From NCBI GenBank assembly GCA_022432975.1, contig CM039502.1, positions 21,229,228 to 21,293,227 on the forward strand: a DNA stretch of 64,000 nt. Reading direction: 5' to 3'. The stretch comes from Begonia masoniana. Taxonomy: Eukaryota; Streptophyta; Magnoliopsida; Cucurbitales; Begoniaceae. The position numbers and the translations under genes are program-made. A model generated the notes under the pieces. It made no database searches. It saw nothing but the letters and a program-made list of their open reading frames with translations, and had not been told where the DNA came from. Numbering within the stretch: position 1 is the stretch's first letter; each line of letters begins with the position of its first letter. Below are positions 23,086 to 34,329 of this stretch, one piece after another.

Positions 23086-25287
23086 GTGTTTAACGTCGCA
23101 TTACCCTTTGGTGAACGTATGCACTCTAACCGAGTGATGCTTGATAGTGCTGTATTAGTAGGAAACATGAACCTACCTGCTAACCTCATTATTATGGATA
23201 TAATGGGATTTGATGTAATCCTAGGAATGGACTGGTTGTTTAAGCACCACGCCACAATTGATTGTAGGACAAGAATAGTTAGTTTCCAACCCCCTGGTAG
23301 TTCGAGACATACCTTTCAAGCTTCAAGGAAGAGTAAGGAAATGTCCGTGATGACTTCTATTAATGCTAGACCTTCCCCATATGGAGAGTACCTATGCTTC
23401 TTCGCTAGCAGTTTAGACACACAACTTGTAGGAAGAGCAAGTCCTCAGAATGTCTTAGTTGTCCAAGATTTCCCAGAAGTATTCTTAGATGACCTTCCTG
23501 GTTTGCCGCTAGATAGGGAAATTGATTTTTTTATAGATGTTTATCCCGGCGCTGAGCCTGTGTCTAAAAATCCATATAGATTAGCACCAACCAAACTTAA
23601 AGAATTAAAGAAGCAGTTAGAGGATCTGTTGGAGAAAGGGTTCATACGCCCTAGCTTTTCACCGTGGGGTGCACCTGTTCTTTTTGTCAAAAAGAAAGAT
23701 GGGTCGATGCGTATGTGCATTGATTATAGGGAATTGAATAAGTTAACTGTCAAGAACAAGTATCCATTACCGAGGATTGATGACCTATTTGACCAACTCC
23801 GTGGTGCACGAGTTTTCTCTAAGATTGATTTGAGGTCAGGTTACTACCAACTAAAAGTCAAAACCGAAGATATTCCAAAGACTGCCTTTCGCACAAGGTA
23901 TGGACATTATGAGTTTCTGGTTATGTCCTTTGGATTGACAAATGCACCGGCAGCCTTCATGGATCTTATGCATAGAGTGTTTCACGAGTATTTAGACAAG
24001 TTTGTTATTGTGTTTATAGATGATATTTTAATCTATTCACGTTCTAGTGAAGAACATGCAGAACATTTGAACTTAGTATTGGAGGTGCTAAGGCAGCACC
24101 AACTCTATGCCAAGTTTTCCAAATGTGAGTTTTGGCTGGACAGAGTTCACTTCCTTGGTCATGTGATCTCTGGTGATGGAATATCTGTCGACCCAGCCAA
24201 GGTTCAAGCAGTCAAGGAGTGGCCCCAACCGAAGAATGCTGCAGATATTCAGAGTTTCCTTGGACTTGCAGGATATTACAGGAAGTTTATTGAAGGATTC
24301 TCAAAGATTGCAACACCCCTCACTCGGTTAACTAGGAAAAATATGAAGTATGTGTGGACTGAGGATTGTGAGCATAGTTTTCAGACCTTGAAACAGAAAC
24401 TGACCAATACTCTAATTTTGACCCTTCCTGTTGATGATGGTAAATTTAGCATTTACTGTGATGCATCCAAGATTGGACTTGGCTGTGTCTTGATGCAAGA
24501 GGGAAAGGTAATAGCTTATGCCTCTAGGCAGTTGAAAACACATGAGAAGAATTACCCTACACATGACTTGGAATTAGCTGCAGTTGTATTCGCACTTAAG
24601 ATTTGGAGGCACTACCTATATGGACAAACTTGTGATATATTCTCGGACCATAAAAGTTTGAAATATATCTTCACACAGAAGGAATTAAACATGAGGCAAC
24701 GTCGATGGTTGGAATTTGTAAAGGATTATGATTTTGAGATTAAATATCATCCCGGCAAAGCAAATGTTGTGGCAGATGCCTTGAGTAGAGTGACAACTTC
24801 AGCCTCAGTCTTGATTATTGATGTACCATTAGCCTTAGAGTCTGAATTCCAAAGGTTTAATCTAGAAGCAGTGCATAGTGTGTCAGCCATGCTTACTGCA
24901 ATATCCTTAAGACCTACCATTCTTGAAAGAATAAAGGAAGCCCAGATAAATGATGTAGAGTGCAACAAGTACAAGTTAAGCATGGATTCTATGGACAAAT
25001 CAGATTTTAACTATTCTGCTGATGGAATCCTTAAGTTTAGAAATAGATGGTTTGTCCTTGCTGTTAAAGAACTTCGTGATGAGATTCTTTCTGAAGCACA
25101 CTCTTCCAGGTTCTCTGTTCACCCTGGGAGTACAAGGATGTATAAGGATCTTAAACAGCATTATTTGTGGCCAGGTATGAAACGAAGTGTGGCAGAATAT
25201 GTAGGATTGTGTTTATGTTGTCAACAGATTAAAGCTGAGCATCAGAGACCCTCGGGAACATTACAACCTTTACCAGTTTCTGAATGA
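23086..25287 (+). pseudogene. Element C pol: protease end, reverse transcriptase, RNase H, integrase zinc domain
   Basis: A 733-codon open stretch. The protease end is at ~1-60 ('DVILGMDWL'). The reverse transcriptase is at ~170-380, with '[20 protein letters not shown]' and the catalytic '[10 protein letters not shown]'. RNase H is at ~450-570 ('[13 protein letters not shown]', '[20 protein letters not shown]', 'DHKSLKYIF') and ends at 'VVADALSR'. The H2C2 zinc domain of integrase is near the end ('[20 protein letters not shown]', '[14 protein letters not shown]'). The usual E-W after 'PLPVSE' is a TGA, and the same frame continues beyond it. The RT and RNase H look intact, so decay is recent or light. 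Confidence 0.93.
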
Positions 25288-25305
25288 AAATGGGAACAAA
25301 TAACG

Positions 25306-25875
25306 ATGGACTTTGTTGTGGGGTTGCCTAGAACAGCAAAGGGACATGATGCAATCTGGGTGATAGTTGATCGATTAACTAAATATGTCCACTTTCTGTC
25401 AATGAGAATGACATACTCGATGGATCAGCTTGCTGATTTGTATGTGCAAGAGATTGTTAGGTTACATGGAGTTCCAGGTACCATAGTTTCAGACCAAGAT
25501 TCTCGATTCACATCTAAGTTTTGGAAAAGTTTGCATCAGGCTATGGGAACACAGCTCAACTTTAGCACAGCCTTTCACCCTCAAACAGATGGACAATCCA
25601 AGAGAACTATTCAGACCTTAGAAGATATGCTCCGTGCATGTGTTTTAGATTTTCAAGGATCTTGGAGTAAATATTTGTCATTGGTGGAGTTTTCCTATAA
25701 TAACAGTTTTCAGGCAACAATAGGAATGACACCTTATGAGGCCTTGTATGGGCGAAAATGTAGATCACCTTTGTACTGGGATGAAGTTGGTGAAGCACAG
25801 TTGCTTGGTCCTGACATTGTGCAACAAACTGTTGAGAAGGTTGCCCTCATCCGCCAGCGGATTTTGACAGCTTAG
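25306..25875 (+). pseudogene. Element C integrase catalytic core
   Basis: Same frame as the part before, beyond a TGA at 25285-25287. The integrase core shows the first Asp in 'TMDFVVGLP', the second in '[15 protein letters not shown]' and the Glu region '[20 protein letters not shown]'. '[20 protein letters not shown]' and '[12 protein letters not shown]' follow, all typical of plant gypsy integrase. A TAG at about 25873 ends it. Confidence 0.9.
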
Positions 25876-25891
25876 AGCCGACAGAAAAGCT

Positions 25892-26299
25892 ATGCTGAAT
25901 AAAAGACGCAGAGAACTAGAGTTTGAAGTAGGTAATGAGGTCTTTTTTAAGGTATCACCATTCAAAGGAGTTGTGAGATTTGGTAAGAGAGGCACGTTGA
26001 ACCCCAGATTTATTGGACCCTTTCTGATCTTAAAAAGGATCGGGAAGGTAGCTTACGAGTTACAGCTACCCACCTCTATGGAAGGAATCCACAATGTGTT
26101 CCATGTTTCCATGTTGAAGAAGTGTGTACGGGATCCATCATATATTGTGGAACAGCAGAACATTGAAATTCATCCTACCCTTACCTATGAGGAGAAACCA
26201 GTAAGGATCTTAGACTATGCTGTGAAAGTGTTGCGCAACAAAGAGGTTCCACTAGTGAAAGTCTTATGGCACAACCAGAACATAGAGAAGACAACTTGA
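25892..26299 (+). pseudogene. Element C integrase C-terminus, cut off in the chromodomain-like end
   Basis: Another frame. It has 'RRRELEFEVGNEVFFKVSPF' and 'VFHVSMLKKCV' (the GPY/F-type part), then 'VPLVKVLWHNQNIEKTT'. The expected 'ATWE' ending is replaced by 3' LTR sequence at about 26297 through the deletion. Confidence 0.85.
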
Positions 26300-26711
26300 A
26301 AGTGGATAACGTATTTAAGGAAAGGGGTTTTGGGTTTAATGCACTGTAGCCGCCACTATTTCCTATTTTCCCTCTCGGCCTTCAACTCTCCAGCAGAAAC
26401 CTCTGGGCGATTTCTTTCTTGCTCGACTCTCTTTCAACTTAGGTACGTTTTTCCTCATTCTCTTGCGTTTTAGCAGTTAGATAACTGAGGGAGTACAATG
26501 TGAGGATTTCAAGGATGCTGTAGATGAGAGTAGGTTCGGGTTTTTGGGGATAAATGGAAATGTGCAAGCAGTAAAGTTCCAAACTGGTTTCCTTGTTCTT
26601 CTGGTTAATTTTTGGTAAAGTTTAGTGAAGGTTTGATTGATGTTCTGTTATGAACTTAGGTGAGCGAGCTTCTAAAGTAGCTTACAGCCGAGCGATTTCC
26701 AGGAGAGCCAG

Positions 26712-27190
26712 GTAAGTAGAGTATGTTTGTGCCTTCGGGCCTACATCACAAAACAATAGGGTTGTGCATACTTGAATGTGTTTGTATGTCATGCATCATA
26801 TTTTGAAAATTATGCGAAAATGAATTTACATGAAATTAGCATGGTAAGGAATGAACAGACTGTAACAGTTGTGAAGGAAACTAATCTGCCCCTTAACCAA
26901 GAGAGAGGATGTATGACTTTGGGGGAAGTGATCCAAACCCCAATTTCACAGGGGGATCTGAGCAGTTGTTAAGGGAACTAATCTGCCCCTTAATCAAGAG
27001 AGAGGATGTATGACTTTGGGAGAAGTGATCCAACTCCCAATTTCACAGGGGGATCAGATCAGAACGAATGCATATGCAACTGAGATGAGAAAGTAGAAAC
27101 TGCATGATTAGGAATTTATGTTTCAGCATTCCATTTCATTATTGCTTTACTTACTTAGCATTAGGCTAATAGATAAGTTTTGTGATGTAG
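26712..27190 (+). other. Putative leader intron 2 of family C with a 14-bp end-to-end helix
   Basis: Donor is GCCAG|GTAAGT (26712). The hairpin GCC-TTCG-GGC (26731-26740) is followed directly by CTACATCACAAAAC (26741-26754). This is the exact reverse complement of GTTTTGTGATGTAG (27177-27190), whose last two bases are the acceptor AG before GTGAAGAGG. A ~96-bp duplication lies inside. A branch-like hairpin TTAGC-ATTAG-GCTAA stands about 25 nt before the acceptor. Confidence 0.55.
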
Positions 27191-27594
27191 GTGAAGAGGC
27201 AACAGAAGGTGTGTTCTCTGAACATGTTGAGGATTAGGCTGTTGAGGGAGCACTTCAATGCCACAGGATTGGTGATTCTGATGAGGCGGTTTAACTGATG
27301 TCAGTAGATGTGAAGGTTTAGTGAACCATAATTTATTTTAAACTTTGTTGAGTTTTCTAATAACAGAAGGGGTTTTAATGTTTTTGAATACGTTGGTGAG
27401 ACTTTTCTGATAATGATACTCTGTTGGATTTAATGGTGGTGTTTACTAAAGTTTGGAGTAATACACGGATTTAAATAGTTTGAACGATTTTTAGTAAAAT
27501 GCTCAAATTCTTTTGGTAGTCGGAGTTTTCTTTGTTATAGTGAAAATGTTGCTATGCTGTTTCCGTTGAGTATTTTTTTGATCTACCGGTAGAT

Positions 27595-28150
27595 GAAGTC
27601 TATCGACAGATGTAGGGTTGTTGTTCTGTTGTCTATCGGAAGATGTCTTAGTGAAGTCATCGGATGATGCCTTCAGTAGAAGCCATCAGAAGATATAAGT
27701 AGAAAATTTATCGTTTTGTAACTGGATGTTGTCGAGTATTTTATCCATCGGATGATGATGGTAAAAGTCTTTTGTCGTTTTGTAACCGGATGATGTCGAG
27801 TATTTTATCCATCGGATGATGAAGGTAAAAGTCTTTTGTCATTTTGTAACCGGATGATGTCAAATAATTTATCCATCGGATGATGAAAGTAAAAGTCTTT
27901 TGTTGTTTTGTAACCGGATGATGTCGAGTATTTTATCCATCGGATGATGAAGGTAAAAGTCTTTTGTCATTTTGTAACCGGATGATGTCGAGTATTTTAT
28001 TTATCGGAAGATGCGAGTAAGTGTAATTGTCGTTTTGTGATCGGCAGAGGCTGGATGGATGATTCATCCGGCTGACGTCATCGGTAGATGCAAGTAGCAA
28101 AACTCGTCGTTTTGCGATCGGCTAAAGTTGGAAGAATGATTCCTCCGGCT
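27595..28150 (+). repeat. Tandem repeats with CATCGGATGATG words in the C 3' LTR
   Basis: A 64-bp unit holding CCATCGGATGATGA and AACCGGATGATGTCGAG is repeated about four times at roughly 27749-28005. Looser versions (CATCGGATGATG, CATCGGTAGATG) lie on both sides. Confidence 0.85.
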
Positions 28151-28484
28151 GACGAAGCCTTCAGTTTTATTTCTCCCCTTTTTCGTTGACCATGTTTAGC
28201 GGGAGATGTGTTTGATTTTTTACGAATTTTGAGTATTTTACGCTTAAGCCTTCATCTCTTTTGTCCGGATTAATTCTTAATATCTTAACTGATTATTCGA
28301 ACACTGTTTTATAGCTTTGCTTAACTCTGCTTTGCTCAAAGATTTTCCGCTGCAAGTTTTATGTTTTAACAAACGTTCCAATTTGACTTCCGAGCGAAGT
28401 TTTAAATTTGGTCCAAAATTTCCTAGTTATGTTCGGGTCTATGAGTAACGAACTGAGTTTAGAAACTCGGGGCGTTACAATTAG

Positions 28485-28583
28485 AAAAAGAAAAATTTCA
28501 TGGGAATTTAAGAGTATTAAAATTAGGGAATTTCAAGGGTACAGTATTTAGGGTCGCTACAGTTATGGTATCAGAGCCCCCGG
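28485..28583 (+). mobile_element. End of LTR L1 and primer-binding site of element B
   Basis: 28485-28561 matches the last 77 bp of the solo LTR at 46338 and ends GTCGCTACA. Five bases later TGGTATCAGAGCCCCCGG (28566-28583) matches the start of a primer site for initiator tRNA-Met. A GTAAGT (28649) and TTTTATAG| (28713) frame a possible 65-nt intron before the gag ATG at 28727. Confidence 0.85.
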
Positions 28584-28726
28584 GTTTTAAAATCGGTTTT
28601 GTAGACTCCTCGACTGCACAGCCACTACGCGGACATCCTTCCTTAATTGTAAGTACGTTTAAATGCTTTAGTTGATTTTGATTTCTTAGAATTGTTTGTT
28701 TTAACTTTTATAGGAGTTATAAGAAA

Positions 28727-29575
28727 ATGGTTCGAGCGAGAGACACCAGGGATGAAGCCCGGGATATACTTACTGATTTGCTGGATCGTCAGACCCAGCA
28801 TATGGATAGACAAGCGCAACAGATCGAGAGTTTAGTGAATCGTGAAAATCAGAGAGCCCAAGATATAGTAGTTCCAGACAATCACAGCATGGAGAGGTTC
28901 CAAAAAGCTACGGCCTCTAATATTCAACGGACAATCTACGGACCCCTCTATTGCTGAGGAGTGGGTTCGAACGATGGAGGATATGTTGGCTTATGCCAAA
29001 GTGGAGAATGTTGAGAAGGTCACGTGCGTCACTTTCCACCTGGCATTGGATGCCCGATTTTGGTGGGATTCAATTAAAACGACTACGGACGTGACATTGA
29101 TGAGGTGGGAACGGTTTAAGACCGTGTTCTTTGATAAATACTTTAGTCGTACTGTGAGGGCGGCAAAAAGTGCAGAATTCACGCAGCTGGCATGAATATC
29201 ATAGTATCGGGCATTTTTTATGTGCCCTACGAGGACATCGCAGCGAGAGCCTTAGAGTTCGAGGCTGCGGAATTGACTTGTGTGAAACCAAAGGAGCCTA
29301 CTAGGGGCTTCTTTCGCAAAATTCATCCTCAATCGCAGAATAGAGGTTGGCAACAAAAAGGACAACCACCGGTACAACAACAGAGATGAGTCAAGAGACC
29401 ATTTGAAGGAGGTGATGATCGGGGCAAAGAAAAACAAGTACAAGGGACTACTCAAATGCCTTGGTGCCCTAAATGCCAAAAGGAGCATAGCGGTGAATGT
29501 CGATTGGGCACAGATAGTTGTTTTCGGTGTGAAGAGACGGGCCATTATGTTAAAGATTGCCCGAAGCCGGGCTAA
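28727..29575 (+). pseudogene. Element B gag, broken
   Basis: Starts MVRARDTRDEARD with a Gln/Arg-rich coiled region ('RQTQHMDRQAQQIESL'). A frameshift follows near 28905. 'MEDMLAYAKVENVEKVT...FWWDSIKTTTDV' lies at 28974-29195. Compared with the gag of element D, about 40 residues are deleted at about 29192. The zinc knuckle 'CFRCEETGHYVKDCP' is intact at about 29520-29565. Several stops. It would form the particle shell. Confidence 0.85.
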
Positions 29576-29605
29576 GAACAGCCAGGCAGAGACTAGAGGA
29601 GAGTT

Positions 29606-30226
29606 ATGCCAAGGATCTTCGCCTTTATCGAGCCTGACAACGTCGACGATGAGGCTCAGCCATCTGTTATAGCAGGTACTATCTTAGTCATAGGTGTACC
29701 AGTATTTTCATTGATAGACACGGGAGCTACGCACTCCTTTATTTCAACTGCATGTGTGTCTAAATTGGGGTTAGTACCTGAGTTAGCAGAGTGTGAGTAC
29801 AGAGTGATGCTGCCTTCGAGAGCGCATATGCAGTCTGATCATGTTTTCCAGGGCAATGTCGTCTCGGTGGGGAACAACACACTCTACGCCCGGTAGATAG
29901 TTATGGGCATAGAGCGGTATGATCTGATTTTGGGAATGGACTGGCTGTCACGTCATTTCGCTACCATTGACTGCTGATCCAGGTTAGTAACTTTTTGACC
30001 CCCGGATAAAGAAGAGTTTTCAAATCATGCAATGAATAGGTCGAGTGGGTCACCTACTTCCTATTCCATGAAGGTCCGAAAGCAGTTTAGGGGCGAATGC
30101 TTTGTTTATTTGGCTACAGTGGTCAATACTCAGCTGCTCAAATGGGTAAAACCAGAAGACCTTCTGGTAGTTAGAGAATTCTCTGAGATCTTTCATGACG
30201 ATCTTCCCGAATTACCGCCGGAATAG
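29606..30226 (+). pseudogene. Element B protease and linker to RT
   Basis: 'FSLIDTGATHSFIS' is the aspartic protease active site (29709-29750), intact. 'YDLILGMDWLS' follows after a stop at about 29894. The linker holds 'LLVVREFSEIFHDDLPELPPE', the usual start of the RT region, with stops at about 29976, 29996 and 30224. Confidence 0.85.
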
Positions 30227-30378
30227 GGAGATCGAGTTTACTATTGATGTTTATCCAGGCTCTAGGCCTGTATCGAAGAATTAGTACAGACTGGCACCTG
30301 CTGAACTAAAGGAACTAAAGACTTAGTTAGAAGAGTTGTTAGACAAAGGGTTCATCCGACCCAGCTTTTCTCATTGGG

Positions 30379-31407
30379 GTGCTCCAGTTCTGTTTGTTAA
30401 GAAGAAGGACGGCACTCCGGATGTGCGTCAATTACAGAGAGTTGAATAAGCTAATGGTGAAGAATAAATATCCACTGCCTCGAATAGATGATTTATTTGA
30501 CCAACTGCAAGATGCCCGAGTGTTTTCGAGGATTGACCTACGCTCGGATTATTATCAGTTGAAAGTTCGGAGGGAAGATGTTCAAAAAACTGCATTCCGA
30601 ACGAGGTATGGGCATTACAAATTTCTTGTGATGTCTTTTGGACTTACAAATGCTTCTGCAGCGTTTATGGATTTGATGAACCGTGTTTTTAAGGAGTATC
30701 TGGATAAGTTTGTCGTCGTCTTCATTGATGACATCCTGATATATTCAAAGACAAAGGAGGAGCACGATGAGCACTTGCGAATTGTTCTGAGGATTCTATG
30801 TCAGCACCAATTGTATCCGAAGTTCTCTAAGTGCGAGTTTTGGCTGGACCGAATAAACTTTCTCAGCCATATCATATCTCAGGAGGGAATTTTGGTGGAT
30901 CCGACTAAGATTGAGGTTGTCAAGGATTGGCTGCAGCCTAAGAATGTGCGTGAGGTACGCGGGTTTCTTGGATTAGCTGGATATTACAGGAAGTTTATCG
31001 AGAGATTTTCGAATATCGCAGTCCCTCTTTCACGTTTGACCAGGAAAAATGAAAAGTTTGTATGGTCTGTTGCATGTGAGAAGAGCTTCAATGAGCTGAA
31101 ACAAAACCTGACTACAACACTAGCGTTAACGTTGCCAGTTGAGGGCGATAAGTTCAGTATTTACTGTGATGCTTCAAAGATCGAACTGAGGTGTGTATTG
31201 ATACAGGAGGGCAGAGTCATTGCGTATGCTTCTCGGCAGTTGAAGCCGTATGAGCAAAATTATCCGACACACGATTTTGAGCTTGCAGCGGTTGTCTTTG
31301 CGTTAAAAATCTGGAGACACTATCTGTATGGGCAGCAGTGTGAGGTGTTCTCAGATTACAGGAGTTTAAAATATTTGTTTACGCATAAAGAACTTAATAT
31401 GCGATAG
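30379..31407 (+). pseudogene. Element B reverse transcriptase and RNase H
   Basis: A 342-codon open stretch. It has '[20 protein letters not shown]', the catalytic '[10 protein letters not shown]' and '[16 protein letters not shown]'. RNase H starts at '[13 protein letters not shown]' and runs through '[20 protein letters not shown]' to a stop in 'LNMR*RKWLEF' (CAG/CAA changed to TAG at 31405-31407). The start is uncertain because a frameshift near 30410 separates it from the fingers region. Confidence 0.92.
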
Positions 31408-31416
31408 CGAAAGTGG

Positions 31417-31761
31417 TTGGAGTTCGTTAAAGATTATGATTTTGAAATTAAATACCACCCAGGGAAGGCAAACAAAGTCGCTGATGCCTTGAGCCGAATG
31501 CCCGCTACGAGTCAGCATTCACTTGCAACAATGTCAGTAATGCTAAGGTCTGAGATCAAGAGGTTTGATGTGGAGATCGTGGCCGAATTGTCTACTATGC
31601 TCACGAACATTTCTCTTAGGTCGATAATAATTGACAAACTCCGAGAAGCTCAGAAGGAAGACTTGGAGTGTGAGAGATATCGATTGAGTATGACATCTGA
31701 GGACCCGTCCGATTTCAGCTTGTCGAATGATGGCATATTGAGATTCAGACATAGGTGGTAA
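31417..31761 (+). pseudogene. Element B RNase H end and connection
   Basis: Same frame as the RT part beyond the TAG. '[19 protein letters not shown]' ends RNase H. The linker to integrase follows and stops with a TAA at 31759-31761, where a coding residue is expected after 'RFRHRW'. Confidence 0.9.
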
Positions 31762-32331
31762 GTGCCTAACAATGAGGAGCTGAAGAGAGAGATCTTAACC
31801 GAGGCACACTCCTCGGCATACTCAGTGCATCCAGGGAGCACAAAAATGTATATAGACCTGAAACAACACTTATGGTGGCCGAACATAAAGAGAGAGATTG
31901 CCAGGTATGTGAAAACCTGCTTGGTTTGTCAACAGGTTAAGGCGGAACACCAAAGGCCAGTCGGAACCTTACAGCCACTGCCGATTTCGGAGTGGAAATG
32001 GGAGCAAATCTCCATGGATTTCATAGTTGGACTCCTGAGAACGACGAAGGGGCACGATAGCATCTGGGTGATAGTGGACCGTTTGACAAAATCGGCCCAC
32101 TTTCTATCAGTGAGGATGACCTATTCTATGGATCAGCTTGCCGAGCTGTATGTGCAAGAGATCGTCAAATTACACAAAGTACCTATTTCGATTGTCTCCG
32201 ATAGAAATGCCATGTTTACTTCAAAATTCTAGAAGAGTCGACATAAGGCTATGGCAACTCAGTTGAATTTTAGCACGGTGTTTCATCCTCAGACTGACGG
32301 GCAGGCAGAAAGAACAAATAAGATTCTTAAG
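31762..32331 (+). pseudogene. Element B integrase, N-terminal and core part, cut by element D
   Basis: H2C2 zinc domain ('HPGSTKMYIDLKQHLWWP', 'CLVCQQVKAEHQRP'), then the core with 'SMDFIVGLLRTTKGHDSIWV' and 'SIVSDRNAMFTSKF', a TAG at 32230-32232, and '[18 protein letters not shown]', where element D (TSD GATAT) begins. Coding goes on at 40517. Confidence 0.9.
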
Positions 32332-32908
32332 GATATTGTAATATCCGGTTTTACGGGATATTAATATTTTAATGTATGATGGCATTTTTGTAAATATGTC
32401 AAATCATGTCCGTTTTACGAACGGAAAGCGTCATTAAGATCCTAACGATTAATAGGAATTTTAAGAAATTTACGAGAATTTTCGGAGTAATAACGCTATA
32501 TTTCGAGAAATTACGTTTCTCGTAATATGAATGACGTTTTAGTAAAAATAGTAAACGATGTCCGAATTGTGAACGGATAGTTTTAATAAATCCCAAATAA
32601 GAAGTTGGAGTTATTGACAAAATAAGAGGATTTGGAGAAAGCGAATCGTTGGCTAATTAACGAAACAAAGGACGAAACAAATAGAAATAAGAGCAAAGGG
32701 CATTATAGTAATTTACCAAACCAAATTTATTAAAAAGCCATTTGGCTTCTTCTTCTTCTTCTCCACGCCATTTCCTCTTTCTCTCTGTTTCTTTTCTCTC
32801 CTCCCCGTGGCTTCCTTTTCTCTTCAAGGCGATTCCTCACGTCCGACCACCGTGCTTCCTCCGCTTATCCTCTATTCTTCTTGTTTTCTCTTCCAATTGA
32901 CGCTCTAG

Positions 32909-33841
32909 GTAAGGTTCTATGGTTTTGGATCTTTAGATTTCGATTTAGCGATTTAAGACGATTAGGGTTCGTTTAGGGTTTCGTTAAAAACACGATTTAG
33001 GATTCAAAAATCCATAGGTTTACCATTGTTATCGATATAATGAACGTATTGAGTGTTATTAGACGAAGTTACTTGATTTAGGACGAACGTTAAAGTTTTA
33101 GGATTTTCGAGTTTGTGGAAAATGCTCGTTAATAGAGGTTTTGAAGTATCGAATGTGTAATGTTAGCAAAAATGCGTTAGTAAAGTTAGTTAGAACTCTA
33201 AGGAATTTCCTTAGTTAATGTTTCGTTAACTTTTGACGTTTAATAGTTTAAATTCGTTTTGACGATAATAATGTGAAATTTGCTCTAGGTGAACGCTCGT
33301 GGACGGAGATTGGATTTCATCGGACACGAGGTAAGTTCTCGTGATCTTCTCTGGCCGATTGGCCTACACCATACGTCGAGGTCGTCTCGAGGAGTTTTGG
33401 TGATGCGTTTGTTTAAATTGTTTTGGTTGGGTAATTAGGTTAGTCGTTTATAGGTTATGTTTGTTTATCGTCTTAATGGTACACATGCTGGTTGTTTACT
33501 TTATGCATTTGACTGCTCATGCATCACATCTGTTAAAGCATATGTTTAAGGGAACGAAATGAATCTACGTAATCTGTTATCTGGTCACGGCGAGGTGGTT
33601 TAGACCTCGGTGACATTCTGTTTGCGACCTAATTAAAAAGTAAAATGAACCAACAAAATCTACGTAATCTGTTATCTGGTCACGGCGAGGTGGGTTTAGG
33701 CCTCGGTGACGATCTGCCTGCGACGTAATGAATCTGAATCTGTTATCTGCATGTTTTATGAATGACATAAGCATCTGCACGCATTCTGCATGTACGAGAG
33801 CTTGCTGAGATTTTTATCTCATAGATGTCTGTATGGTGTAG
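32909..33841 (+). other. Putative two-intron leader module of LTR family D
   Basis: Donor 1 is CTCTAG|GTAAGG (32909), acceptor 1 is TGCTCTAG| (33287-33288), the exon is 33289-33330 (42 nt), donor 2 is ACGAG|GTAAGT (33331) and acceptor 2 is GGTGTAG|GTGAC (33840-33841). The hairpin GGCC-GATT-GGCC is at 33353-33364. CTACACCATAC (33364-33374) is the exact reverse complement of GTATGGTGTAG (33831-33841). A stem GAGAT-TTTT-ATCTC stands upstream of the acceptor. The 3' LTR copy has lost the acceptor G (GTGTATGTGAC at about 39507). Confidence 0.5.
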
Positions 33842-34329
33842 GTGACTTCAACATAGGTGAGGACGAGATCCCTCCACCTGAGGAGTGATGCAGTTGACGG
33901 GGATGGTCGCAGGAGTGCGTTGGCGCAGTCGAGGCGTTTCATGACCCGTGGGGATGTAGGTATTTTGGGATGTTTTGAGTAGAAAGCGTACAGATAGAAC
34001 ATTTTAGGGTGTTTGGTTCTGTATAGTGGGTAGGTTACGTTGTGAGTTTTAAAACGTTTCAAAAATGTATTTTGTAAATGTTTGATATTAGGGGAATCGT
34101 TCAGTTTTTAAACCGAACCACGTGGTTTGTTTTTACGAAACTAGGCTATGTTTTAAACGTGTTTGAGTCGCTTATTTGGTCGATGAAATGAAGTGTAATG
34201 TGAAGTGTTTTAGTTGTGTTTTGAGTTTAAATAGGTATTTACGTTAAGTGCATGAATTAAGAGAAGGAAAAGAGTAAAGTAAATGAAGAAAAGGAGAAGA
34301 AGAGAAAGAAGAGGTGAGGAGGCAGCGTG

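Larger units (their letters stand above)
20867..28479 (+). mobile_element. Ty3/gypsy element C inserted in the left LTR of B
   Basis: It starts TGTAACACCCGG and ends GGGCGTTACA. The flanks GTTAG (20862-20866) and ATTAG (28480-28484) fit a 5-bp target duplication with one change. It carries gag, protease, RT, RNase H and integrase remnants. Two deletions shortened it. The 5' LTR runs straight into mid-gag at about 22145, losing the LTR end, primer site and gag start. The end of pol runs straight into the 3' LTR at about 26297, losing the pol end, polypurine tract and LTR start. Confidence 0.9.
26297..28479 (+). mobile_element. 3' LTR of element C, first ~120 bp deleted
   Basis: Starts at the GAAAGTGGATAACG that is internal to the 5' copy (about 20993) and runs to GGGCGTTACA. 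It gives the LTR end that is missing from the 5' copy. After 27449 it is unique in the window. Confidence 0.88.
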
